Position numbers and translations under genes: made by a program
NCBI GenBank assembly: GCA_021786455.1
Contig: JAJYNF010000173.1
Location: forward strand, 1-7,963
Length of the DNA: 7,963 nt
Origin: Acidobacteriota bacterium
GTDB taxonomy: Bacteria; Acidobacteriota; Terriglobia; UBA7540
Reading direction: 5' to 3'
Shown here: positions 1 through 7,027 of the stretch, one piece after another
Layout of the letters: each line of letters starts with the position of its first letter
How positions within the stretch are numbered: position 1 is the stretch's first letter
Notes under the pieces: generated by a model
Database searches by the model: none
Told to the model about the DNA's origin: nothing
The model's input: the letters and a program-made list of their open reading frames with translations, nothing else

Positions 1-1
1 G

Positions 2-676
2 GGCGTCATTGTATCCGTTCCCACAAGGGCGGGAACTGCTTTGGTCGAGCTTGGGGTGTCCGTTTTGCTTCTTTACGCGGGCCACAGGATTTGCCAGGCC
101 ATCGTTAAGCGCGAATTCAGGGACGGCGAACCCCGCGTCCAGCGTTTGCGCATTATGCAAGCCATCTCGGGGGTGGTGCTGGCCGTTGCCGTCGGAGCTG
201 GCGGGTGGCTCGGCGTTCAAGAGGGTCGCGGACGGCTTGACGCCTTGCGCCTGGTGAATGACCTTTCCATGAGCGACGCGATTGAACGAAGCATTGATCA
301 AACCGAAGCGCTCGACACGGGCACCTCTCAGAATGCCGACGATGCTGCCGCAAGATTGGAAACGTTATCCGCCGAGTGGCAGAGAGTACTGGAACGTGTT
401 GCGGCGGATATGGCGCAGCTTGATTCGGCTTCCCTTGCCAACGGAGAACAAGCCAATCGGATTGATGTCGTCTTCAGACTCCTGAGTCTCGATCGGGAGA
501 AACTGGCCTTGGTGCATGCCCAGATCGCAACGTTGCGGGCAGCCACTCGGTTTGCTGGCGATCAGCAATACGCCGCGAGGGAGCAAACTCTTCGCGCGTT
601 GCGCCGCCAAATGATGCGCCTTAACCAGGAGCGAGGCCATCTCCTTCAATCACTGCCGCGCCAGTCATCCCCGTGA
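2..676 (+). CDS. Unrecognised membrane protein with a long soluble C-terminal part (5' end probably outside the window)
   Basis: I do not recognise the family. The frame is open from the left edge to the TGA at 674-676 with no ATG before the first hydrophobic segment, so the gene probably begins upstream; a TTG at 41, after a purine-rich GGGCGGGA at 27-34, would give a 211-residue protein. Counting from that TTG, there is a hydrophobic stretch at about residues 2-14 (extended by upstream residues), a basic loop at about 22-38 that should be cytoplasmic, and a clear transmembrane segment at about 39-59. The remaining 150 residues are hydrophilic and rich in Ala, Leu, Glu, Arg and Gln, suggesting mostly helical or coiled-coil structure. 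There are no obvious catalytic motifs. It lies on the same strand as the phosphatidyltransferase, 163 bases before that gene's preferred start, and could share its transcript. The reading frame is convincing; the function is unknown. Confidence 0.7.
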   Translation, partial: GVIVSVPTRAGTALVELGVSVLLLYAGHRICQAIVKREFRDGEPRVQRLRIMQAISGVVLAVAVGAGGWLGVQEGRGRLDALRLVNDLSMSDAIERSIDQTEALDTGTSQNADDAAARLETLSAEWQRVLERVAADMAQLDSASLANGEQANRIDVVFRLLSLDREKLALVHAQIATLRAATRFAGDQQYAAREQTLRALRRQMMRLNQERGHLLQSLPRQSSP

Positions 677-839
677 GGAGGGTTGCGATGCGCATCTGTT
701 TTCCCGTATGATTTTCCGGGAAAGCCGTTCAGACCCGGGCAAGCCTTTTTGTCGGGGGAGCGGCGGGGCCGGCGACCGTCTTTTCGGGCTTCTGCCCGCA
801 AGGGCGTCGCGGGTTCTTCAAAGCCTCGGTCCACGCCCA
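677..839 (+). other. Spacer with two small hairpins before the phosphatidyltransferase gene
   Basis: This stretch lies between the upstream membrane-protein stop and the preferred start of the phosphatidyltransferase. It contains two inverted repeats: TTTCCCG at 700-706 matched by CGGGAAA at 717-723 (ten-base loop), and CGGGC at 785-789 matched by GCCCG at 794-798 around a TTCT tetraloop. Neither is followed by a run of T, so they do not look like intrinsic terminators. The frame of the downstream gene stays open back to an ATG at 708, but the 44 residues this would add are rich in Gly, Arg, Ser and Pro and unlike the conserved family, so I treat the stretch as non-coding. A role as a leader is inference. 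Confidence 0.35.
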
Positions 840-1451
840 ATGATTACTCGTCAGATCGGGAAAGTTTGTGGTTACGCGCACGACGCTCTCGTTCGGGCTT
901 TTGCCAGCGTCCGTATCAATCCTAACGTCCTAACCTCGATCGGCTTCGCCATCAACGTGGTCGCGGCCTACTTATTTGCCTTTGGTTATTTTTTTGCGGC
1001 TGGCATAACAGTGTTTATCGCTGGGGTCTTTGACCTCACGGACGGGCCGGTGGCTCGGTTTACTCGTCAAGTGACGCCGTTCGGAGGGTTTCTGGATTCG
1101 GTGCTCGACCGCTACTCGGATCTTATCTTGCTGATTGGATTGTTGGTCTATTACGGGCGCATCAACCGATTCGGATATGTCGCCTTGGTAGCCGTCGCCA
1201 TGATTGGCTCAGTGATGACAAGTTACACTCGGGCGCGCGGCGAGAATTTGATTAGGAGTTGTAAGGTCGGTTTCCTGGAGCGCCCGGAGCGCATTGTGCT
1301 CATTATCATCGGCGCGCTGTTCAACCGCATGGCGCCGGTGCTGTGGGTGATCGTGGCGCTCTCGAACTTGACGGTACTTCATCGCATTCTTTATACCTAC
1401 AGGGAAAGCCGTGATCATCCGAGTTCGGCCCCGCAAGTTTCTGCTGAATGA
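840..1451 (+). CDS. CDP-alcohol phosphatidyltransferase family protein (phospholipid head-group synthase)
   Basis: An integral membrane enzyme of the CDP-alcohol phosphatidyltransferase family, which moves a phosphatidyl group from CDP-diacylglycerol to an alcohol acceptor and releases CMP. Numbered from the ATG at 840 (203 residues), the full catalytic motif D-x2-DG-x2-AR-x8-G-x3-D-x3-D is present: Asp65, Asp68-Gly69, Ala72-Arg73, Gly82, Asp86 and Asp90. These aspartates bind metal and the substrate. Hydrophobic segments at about 29-49, 52-66, 94-105, 112-127, 152-162 and 166-182 fit the usual six-helix fold. I prefer the ATG at 840 because its first residues begin the conserved domain; the longer frame from 708 adds 44 low-complexity residues. 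No strong ribosome binding site precedes 840. The acceptor (glycerol phosphate, inositol phosphate or another) cannot be told from sequence. It probably supplies an anionic membrane lipid; a link to the act operon is not evident. Confidence 0.9.
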   Translation: MITRQIGKVCGYAHDALVRAFASVRINPNVLTSIGFAINVVAAYLFAFGYFFAAGITVFIAGVFDLTDGPVARFTRQVTPFGGFLDSVLDRYSDLILLIGLLVYYGRINRFGYVALVAVAMIGSVMTSYTRARGENLIRSCKVGFLERPERIVLIIIGALFNRMAPVLWVIVALSNLTVLHRILYTYRESRDHPSSAPQVSAE

Positions 1452-1879
1452 GCACCCGCCCCGCGCGCGTTTTTCAACCACCCCCTGATTTTTTTTGCGT
1501 TTGACGCGATGATGTTGTATATTGGCGTGTTTGCAGTGGGTAGCGTCCGGGAGATTTTAAAAGTCTTGTCCTGTTGCTTTTGCCCAGCGAGGTCACAAGC
1601 TGGCGATCGTGCTGCGGATGAAAGTTCAACCGCTGCCGCGGCGCGAGGGATTGGGGGCAAAGCTTTGACCGTTTTCCCGTGCCAAGCACGCGGGGTTTCT
1701 GTGGGAGTTGCCAAGATTTCCATGGAATGCGCCTTAAGCCCTAGCGCGCTTCAATAGCGTTAGAGACCGGTATTATCGGCAAGCTCCTGAGCGAGGCAGC
1801 GAACACGTGGCCTTGCCCTAGCCAGAAGGAGCACTCATGCGATCTGTGCGGTCACGTTAAAGGGTCTCAAAAAGTTCCG
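1452..1879 (+). promoter_or_regulatory. 428-base intergenic region and presumed act operon promoter/leader
   Basis: I see no convincing protein gene here apart from a possible mini-ORF near the end. Because the act genes are tightly packed and follow this gap, their promoter should lie in it. Candidate -10 elements are TATATT at 1518-1523, with a poor -35 (TTGCGT at 1495-1500, 17-base spacing), and TATTAT at 1771-1776, with no good -35. Neither is strong. A hairpin, CGTG (1678-1681) with CACG (1687-1690) around CCAAG and extended by outer C-G pairs across a one-base bulge, sits mid-region. T runs at 1471-1475 and 1489-1496 follow GC-rich sequence, but I could not draw a proper terminator stem. 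Confidence 0.4.
1837..1860 (+). CDS. Possible leader mini-ORF (MRSVRSR) before actA
   Basis: A near-perfect ribosome binding site, AGAAGGAG at 1824-1831, lies five bases before an ATG at 1837. That ATG opens a seven-codon frame, MRSVRSR, ending in TAA at 1858-1860, only 19 bases before the actA ATG. actA is in a different frame and has only a weak, distant AAAGGG (1859-1864) as its own site. The mini-ORF may deliver ribosomes to actA by reinitiation, or act as a leader peptide: three of its seven residues are Arg, with codons CGA, CGG and CGT. Chance is a real alternative, since the peptide is very short and no attenuator structure is evident. Confidence 0.3.
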   Translation: MRSVRSR

Positions 1880-2569
1880 ATGCCTCAGATTTTTCATCGC
1901 AGCTTTAACACCATTGCTCGCGCAAGCATTGTAGGAGTCGTCTTGCTGATCGCGGCGATTGGCTTCATTAGTTGGAGGGTCAATCGGTCCGCTTACATTA
2001 CTTACGTTAAGGAGCCCTTGCCACAACCCGTCCCGTTTAGCCACCGCCATCACACGGTCACGGATGGCATTGACTGCCGCTATTGTCACACAACGGTCGA
2101 AACCTCTTGGTACGCGGGAATGCCCTCGACTCACACCTGTATGACCTGCCATTCACAACTTTGGGTCCACAGCCCCATGCTAGCGCCGGTGCGCGCGAGT
2201 TATCGGGAGGATAAGCCGATTGAGTGGACTCGGGTCAACACCCTGCCCGACTTCGTTTACTTCAATCACGCCATCCATATTCACAAGGGGATTGGCTGCA
2301 CGACCTGCCACGGGCAAATCGGCAAGATGGCGATAACCTACCGGGCGCACACGCTCTATATGCGTTGGTGCTTGAGTTGCCATAACCACCCCGCGCGGTA
2401 CGTTCGTCCCCGAGCCCAGGTTTTTGACCCGATTTACCACCGCCCCAGCGAGAAACATCCGCTGGTGTATGAAGGGGTGGTTTACACCCGGCAGATGCCC
2501 TTGGGTAGGTTACTGGTTAAGAAGTATAGGATCCAAAGCTTGATCAGTTGCGATACGTGTCATCGGTAA
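1880..2569 (+). CDS. actA: Alternative complex III subunit ActA, membrane-anchored pentaheme cytochrome c
   Basis: The multiheme cytochrome c subunit of ACIII, which carries electrons on the periplasmic side from the Fe-S subunit ActB towards the exit cytochrome or oxidase. The 229-residue product has one uncleaved N-terminal helix (about residues 12-31) and five CxxCH heme-binding motifs: Cys66-His70, Cys87-His91, Cys140-His144, Cys164-His168 and Cys224-His228, the last just before the C terminus. Many further histidines (55, 57, 58, 130, 133, 135, 157) are available as distal ligands, as expected for bis-His hemes. The start MPQIFHRSFNTIAR matches the well-conserved beginning of ActA proteins, which supports the ATG at 1880 despite its weak ribosome binding site. 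It is the first act gene, 31 bases before actB. Cytoplasmic NapC/NirT-type or photosynthetic cytochromes are unlikely, given this motif spacing and the neighbouring genes. Confidence 0.96.
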   Translation: MPQIFHRSFNTIARASIVGVVLLIAAIGFISWRVNRSAYITYVKEPLPQPVPFSHRHHTVTDGIDCRYCHTTVETSWYAGMPSTHTCMTCHSQLWVHSPMLAPVRASYREDKPIEWTRVNTLPDFVYFNHAIHIHKGIGCTTCHGQIGKMAITYRAHTLYMRWCLSCHNHPARYVRPRAQVFDPIYHRPSEKHPLVYEGVVYTRQMPLGRLLVKKYRIQSLISCDTCHR

Positions 2570-2600
2570 TCCGAGCAAGGCGGGAAAAGAGTAAAGGGAA

Positions 2601-5600
2601 ATGAAGGATTCTTCGAGCAAGGATTTTGTTGATATCTCCGCCCTTCGCGCCTCATTAAAAGGCAACGCGGGGGAGCGTTTCTGGCGGGGTCTCGAGGAGT
2701 TGGGCAAGACTTCACGCTACCGAGAGCTGGCCGGGCGCGAGTTCGCTCCCGGCGTGGTTACGAGGAGCGGGAAGGGAATGAGTCGCCGCAATCTGCTGAA
2801 ACTAATGGCGGCCTCGGCAGCAGTCTCCGGCATGACCGCCTGCGTCAAGATGCCACTCGAGAAGATCGTTCCATACGTTCATCCGCCGGTGGAGTTCCAG
2901 CCAGGCCGACCGCTTTTTTACGCGACCGCGATGCCTTTGGCGGGAGCCGGCATCGGCCTTCTGGTTGAAAGCCATCTGGGGCGGCCAACTAAAATCGAAG
3001 GCAACCCCGACCACCCTGCAAGCCTCGGCGCTACGGATACCTTGTCTCAGGCGTCCATTTACGGCCTCTACGACCCCGACCGCTCGCAGGTTGTTCTGCG
3101 CGAGGGCCAATTAAGCAATTGGAGTGAGGTATTGGGAGTGCTTGCTGATTTGCGAAGCGCTTATGCCGCCAACAAAGGCGAGGGGCTGCGCTTGCTGACT
3201 GAAACCGTGACTTCTCCAACTCTGGGCGACCAGATTGGCCGATTTTTGGCGGAATTCCCGGCGGCCCAATGGCACCAGTACGAGCCTGTCAGTCGCGACA
3301 GCGCGCGTGAAGGCGCCCGCTTGGCTTTTGGCGAATACGTCAACACTTACTACCGCTTCGACCGAGCGGATGTCATCCTGTCGCTGGACGCGGACTTTCA
3401 GTGTTTCGGGGCGGGCACGGTACGCTACGCTCGTGATTTTGCCAACAAGCGGCGAATTACGGGACCCCAAAGCACCATGAATCGCCTCTACCTGGTGGAG
3501 ACCATGCCTTCGGGCACCGGAACCTTGGCTGATCATCGGCTGGCGTTGCCCCCGCATCAGATTGAAGCCTTCACCCGGGCCGTCGCCACGGCGCTTGGGA
3601 TCAAGCTTAACGTTGCCGCGCCGCCGAGCCTCCCGTCAGTTTCATCCGATTGGATTGCCGCGCTGGTCCGCGACCTTCAGAACCATCGAGGCTCAGCCAT
3701 TGTCATCGCCGGCGATCAACAACCAGCGACCGTCCATGCGCTGGCCCACGCCATGAATGACGCCCTCGGCAGCGTCGGCCAAACGGTCATTTATACGGAC
3801 CCCATTGAGGCGGGGCCGGCGAACCAGATTCAATCACTACGGGAGCTGGTTTCTGACATCCACTCCGGGCAGGTGGAGACGCTGCTCATCTTGGGCGGCA
3901 ACCCGGTTTACGACGCCCCTGCTGATTTGGCCTTTTCGGAGGCTTTGCTCAAAGTCAAGACTCGCGCTCATTGGAGCCTTTACGACGATGAGACCTCCTA
4001 CCTATGCCAATGGCAGATCCCGGCAGCGCACTATTTGGAGTCGTGGAGCGACGTTCGCGCCTACGACGGCACAGCCACGGTCATCCAGCCGCTCATTGCA
4101 CCGTTGTACGGCGGCAAGACCCTGCATGAGCTTATGTCGGCCCTGCTGGGCGAAGAACAAAGAACACCGCATCAAGCAGTCCGCGATTATTGGAAAAAGC
4201 AAAATCTTTCAAAAGACGTCGAGCGATTTTGGGAAGCTGCCCTCGAGCGGGGAGTGATTCCAGGAACTACCTTTCCACCCAAATCGGTGAAGCTGAACAC
4301 GGCAGTGAACTTGCCCGCGCCTTCCGCTCAGCCGCCCGGGGCTATCGAAATTTCCTTTCAACCGGACACCAACGTTTGGGACGGCCGGTTTGCTAATAAT
4401 CCGTGGCTCCAAGAGGTGCCTCGGCCTATCACCAAGCTGACGTGGGATAACGCCGCCATGATCAGCCCGGCCACGGCGGAACGCCTGGGGTTCACGCGCG
4501 AAGAGGTGGTCAAAATCACGATCAATGGGCGCAGCCAAAACTTCCCCATTCTGATCGTTCCGGGCCACGCCGACTCCAGCATGACGCTGCCGCTCGGTTA
4601 CGGGCGCACGCGGGCCGGGCGGGTGGGCAATGGCCCCGGCTTCAATGCTTATACCCTACGAACCTCCGAGCAGATGTGGGTGGCCTTTGCTCCTCCCCCT
4701 AAGCCGACCGGCAAACGCTATCATCTGGTGACCACTCAATACTTCCAGACCATTGAGCAACACCACGAGCTGCTGGAGCTCGAAAGCGTCAACGCTTTTA
4801 AGCGAGACCTGATTCGCGTGGCGACGCTCGAAGAATTTCGCAAAAATCCCGATTTCGCCGCCGATCCACCCAGTGAAACTACGGAAGCTCCCTCGCTCTA
4901 TCCCCCGTACAACTACAAGGAAGGCTATCAATGGGGGATGTCCATTGACTTGAACAGTTGCGTGGGATGTAACGCCTGCGTGGTGGCTTGCTATTCGGAG
5001 AACAACATCGCGACCGTGGGCAAAGAACAGGTGGACGACGGGCGCATCATGCAGTGGATTCGCGTGGACAGTTACTTCCATGGCGACCTGGATCGGCCGG
5101 AAATTTACAACGAGCCTTTGCCCTGCATGATGTGCGAAAACGCGCCGTGCGAATACGTCTGCCCGGTCGGCGCCACCGTGCACAGCCCCGGGGGGCTTAA
5201 CCTGATGATTTATAACCGTTGTGTGGGCACGCGATATTGCTCCAACAACTGCCCGTATAAGGTTCGCCGATTCAATTTTTATCTCTACTCCGACTGGACC
5301 ACCCCTAGCCTCTATGGCTTGCGGAATCCCGACGTCACGGTTCGCAGCCGCGGCGTGATGGAAAAATGCACGTACTGCATTCAAAGGATTGAAGAAGCCA
5401 AAATCAAGGCTCAACTTGGAAACCGCAAAATCCGCGACGGTGAAATCCAAACCGCCTGCCAGCAGGTTTGTCCCACGCGCGCTATCGTCTTTGGCAATAT
5501 CAATGACCCTGACAGCCAAGTGACCAAGGTAAAGGCCCAATCGCGCCAATACGGCCTTTTGCGAGAACTGAACACCCGGCCCCGCACGACGTACTTAGCT

Positions 5601-5648
5601 CGGCTTAGAAATCCTAATCCGGAGATTGAGGAGCATGGATCCCGCTGA
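2601..5648 (+). CDS. actB: Alternative complex III iron-sulfur subunit ActB (molybdopterin-fold plus ferredoxin-like domain)
   Basis: The Fe-S subunit of ACIII, which passes electrons from quinol oxidation at ActC to the hemes of ActA. It has 1015 residues, normal for this fused subunit. A Tat-type signal (Ser61-Arg62-Arg63-Asn-Leu-Leu-Lys) precedes a hydrophobic stretch and a lipobox-like Met-Thr-Ala-Cys81. Residues of about 90-730 form a molybdopterin-oxidoreductase-like fold with only two cysteines (268 and 469) and no N-terminal CxxC cluster motif, in line with family members that bind no molybdenum cofactor. Residues of about 775-965 are ferredoxin-like, with cysteine groups 787/790/793/797, 842/845/850/854, 874/880/884 and 923/926/953/957. 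In the third group Thr877 replaces a cysteine, predicting one [3Fe-4S] and three [4Fe-4S] clusters. Ribosome binding is by a weak purine-rich site (AAAGGG at 2593-2598). Its end overlaps actC by 14 bases, suggesting translational coupling. Confidence 0.96.
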   Translation: MKDSSSKDFVDISALRASLKGNAGERFWRGLEELGKTSRYRELAGREFAPGVVTRSGKGMSRRNLLKLMAASAAVSGMTACVKMPLEKIVPYVHPPVEFQPGRPLFYATAMPLAGAGIGLLVESHLGRPTKIEGNPDHPASLGATDTLSQASIYGLYDPDRSQVVLREGQLSNWSEVLGVLADLRSAYAANKGEGLRLLTETVTSPTLGDQIGRFLAEFPAAQWHQYEPVSRDSAREGARLAFGEYVNTYYRFDRADVILSLDADFQCFGAGTVRYARDFANKRRITGPQSTMNRLYLVETMPSGTGTLADHRLALPPHQIEAFTRAVATALGIKLNVAAPPSLPSVSSDWIAALVRDLQNHRGSAIVIAGDQQPATVHALAHAMNDALGSVGQTVIYTDPIEAGPANQIQSLRELVSDIHSGQVETLLILGGNPVYDAPADLAFSEALLKVKTRAHWSLYDDETSYLCQWQIPAAHYLESWSDVRAYDGTATVIQPLIAPLYGGKTLHELMSALLGEEQRTPHQAVRDYWKKQNLSKDVERFWEAALERGVIPGTTFPPKSVKLNTAVNLPAPSAQPPGAIEISFQPDTNVWDGRFANNPWLQEVPRPITKLTWDNAAMISPATAERLGFTREEVVKITINGRSQNFPILIVPGHADSSMTLPLGYGRTRAGRVGNGPGFNAYTLRTSEQMWVAFAPPPKPTGKRYHLVTTQYFQTIEQHHELLELESVNAFKRDLIRVATLEEFRKNPDFAADPPSETTEAPSLYPPYNYKEGYQWGMSIDLNSCVGCNACVVACYSENNIATVGKEQVDDGRIMQWIRVDSYFHGDLDRPEIYNEPLPCMMCENAPCEYVCPVGATVHSPGGLNLMIYNRCVGTRYCSNNCPYKVRRFNFYLYSDWTTPSLYGLRNPDVTVRSRGVMEKCTYCIQRIEEAKIKAQLGNRKIRDGEIQTACQQVCPTRAIVFGNINDPDSQVTKVKAQSRQYGLLRELNTRPRTTYLARLRNPNPEIEEHGSR
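2778..2843 (+). other. Tat signal with lipobox-like cysteine inside ActB
   Basis: Codons 60-81 of actB encode Met-Ser-Arg-Arg-Asn-Leu-Leu-Lys, a short Ala-rich hydrophobic core, and Met-Thr-Ala-Cys81. The twin arginine predicts folded export by the Tat system, as expected for a subunit loaded with Fe-S clusters in the cytoplasm. The cysteine sits where lipoprotein signal peptidase would cleave. The 59 residues before the twin arginine are unusually long for a signal peptide but typical of my recollection of ActB-type subunits. Whether it is cleaved and lipidated is inference. Confidence 0.6.
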
Positions 5649-7014
5649 ACCGGGAAAAAACGCTGCGATCGCTGAACCCGTTCTGGCCCCGGGACATTCG
5701 TTTGGCTCGGTGACGGACAAAATCAGCGCGATTGTCCTAACCCGCGGCACCGGCAAGAAATGGATGGGCGGCTTTGCGGTCGCCATTGCGCTGCTGCTGA
5801 TGCTCAATTTCGCTATCACGGTGCTTTTTGCGCGAGGCGTGGGCATCTGGGGCATTAACATTCCCGTCGGTTGGGGATTTGCCATCGTCAATTTTGTCTG
5901 GTGGATCGGAATCGGCCACGCCGGAACGCTAATTTCCGCCTTTCTGCTGTTGATGCGCCAGCAGTGGCGTTCCTCAGTCAACCGATTTGCCGAAGCCATG
6001 ACCATCTTCGCCGTAGCCTGCGCGGGTATGTTTCCTTTGCTCCACATGGGCCGGCCGTGGCTATTCTACTGGATGTTCCCTTACCCCGACACGATGACGC
6101 TGTGGCCGCAGTTCCGCAGCCCGCTGGTGTGGGACGTGTTTGCCGTTTCGACCTACGCTACGGTCTCGGTTTTATTCTGGTTTGTCGGACTCATCCCGGA
6201 CTTGGCCACGCTCCGCGACCGCGCCACGACGAAGGTCAAGCAGGTGGTTTACGGAATCTTGTCCATGGGCTGGCGAGGCTCGGCGAAGCACTGGAAGCGG
6301 TACGAAACGGCGTCGCTGTTACTGGCGGGCCTCGCCACGCCGCTGGTCGTTTCCGTCCACACCGTGGTGAGTTTCGACTTCACCGTCGCCATTGAACCCG
6401 GCTGGCACAGTACGATCTTTCCGCCTTACTTCGTTGCGGGCGCGATTTATTCCGGTTTTGCCATGGTGCTGTGCTTGGCCATTCCGCTCCGCAAATATTA
6501 CGGCCTGGAAGATTTTGTGACCCTGCGCCACCTGGATACCATGGCCAAGATCATGCTGGCTACCGGCCTGATCGTCGCCTACAGCTACCTGATGGAAACC
6601 TTCATGGCCTTTTACAGCGGGAACCCGTTTGATCGCTTCATGATTATGAATCGCATGTTCGGGCCGTATGCTTTGGCTTATTGGATCTTGATCGCGGCCA
6701 ACCTGGTGATTCCGCAACTGCTTTGGTTTTCCAAAGTGCGGCGGAACATGCTGTCCCTTTTCCTGGTGTCGCTCTCGGTTCAGACGGGCATGTGGCTGGA
6801 GCGATTCGTTATCATCATCACCAGCCTTCAGCGTGACTTCGTCCCTTCGTCCTGGGGAATGTACTATCCGACTCGCTGGGATTGGATGACGTTCCTGGGT
6901 TCGATTGGCTTGTTCTTCACTCTGTTCTATCTGTTCATCCGCTTTTTACCGATGATTTCGATTCACGAGATGCGGGAGTTGGTTCACAAGAAGGAGGAAG
7001 AGCAAGCCGCTTGA
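5635..7014 (+). CDS. actC: Alternative complex III membrane subunit ActC (NrfD/PsrC family)
   Basis: The NrfD-like integral membrane subunit of ACIII, thought to hold the quinol-oxidising site and to pass electrons to the nearest ActB cluster. The product from the ATG at 5635 has 459 residues with ten predicted helices at about 45-66, 79-106, 118-137, 165-188, 226-250, 262-286, 302-323, 346-366, 371-395 and 416-438, the layout expected for ActC. Conserved-looking polar residues within or next to helices include His95 (in WIGIGHAGT), His137, His242, Asp248, Glu321 and Glu389, candidates for quinone or proton contacts. I chose ATG 5635 over an in-frame TTG three codons upstream; GGAG at 5621-5624 gives a ten-base spacing. 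The start lies inside the end of actB. Some genomes carry a second, ActF-type paralogue of this family, but position directly after actB points to ActC. Confidence 0.95.
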   Translation: MDPAEPGKNAAIAEPVLAPGHSFGSVTDKISAIVLTRGTGKKWMGGFAVAIALLLMLNFAITVLFARGVGIWGINIPVGWGFAIVNFVWWIGIGHAGTLISAFLLLMRQQWRSSVNRFAEAMTIFAVACAGMFPLLHMGRPWLFYWMFPYPDTMTLWPQFRSPLVWDVFAVSTYATVSVLFWFVGLIPDLATLRDRATTKVKQVVYGILSMGWRGSAKHWKRYETASLLLAGLATPLVVSVHTVVSFDFTVAIEPGWHSTIFPPYFVAGAIYSGFAMVLCLAIPLRKYYGLEDFVTLRHLDTMAKIMLATGLIVAYSYLMETFMAFYSGNPFDRFMIMNRMFGPYALAYWILIAANLVIPQLLWFSKVRRNMLSLFLVSLSVQTGMWLERFVIIITSLQRDFVPSSWGMYYPTRWDWMTFLGSIGLFFTLFYLFIRFLPMISIHEMRELVHKKEEEQAA

Positions 7015-7027
7015 CGGCTGACGCGCC

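Noticed and set aside
708..839. Longer phosphatidyltransferase start at the ATG at 708
   Set aside because: The extra 44 residues are Gly/Arg/Ser/Pro-rich and unlike the family, and the region has inverted repeats; the conserved N terminus begins at 840.
1452..1500. Intrinsic terminator after the phosphatidyltransferase gene
   Set aside because: T runs follow GC-rich sequence (CCCCGCGCGCG), but I could not draw a stable stem with a proper loop directly before either run.
1509..1757. An 82-codon open frame in the gap before actA
   Set aside because: Its product is low-complexity and resembles no family I know, it lacks a good ribosome binding site, and it fits a chance frame in GC-rich DNA.
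4656..5549. A 297-codon open frame on the minus strand
   Set aside because: It lies fully opposite the conserved Fe-S domain of actB and is a shadow of its codon bias; the His/Val/Ala-rich product shows no domain.
2601..5648. Reading actB-actC as a polysulfide, tetrathionate or DMSO reductase
   Set aside because: The catalytic-subunit N-terminal cluster motif is missing, both domains are fused in one protein, and the pentaheme ActA, DUF3341 and lipoprotein cytochrome neighbours are specific to alternative complex III.
5871..6395. A 174-codon + strand frame inside actC
   Set aside because: It overlaps conserved transmembrane coding sequence in another frame, and its Arg/His/Pro-rich product is typical of a shadow frame.
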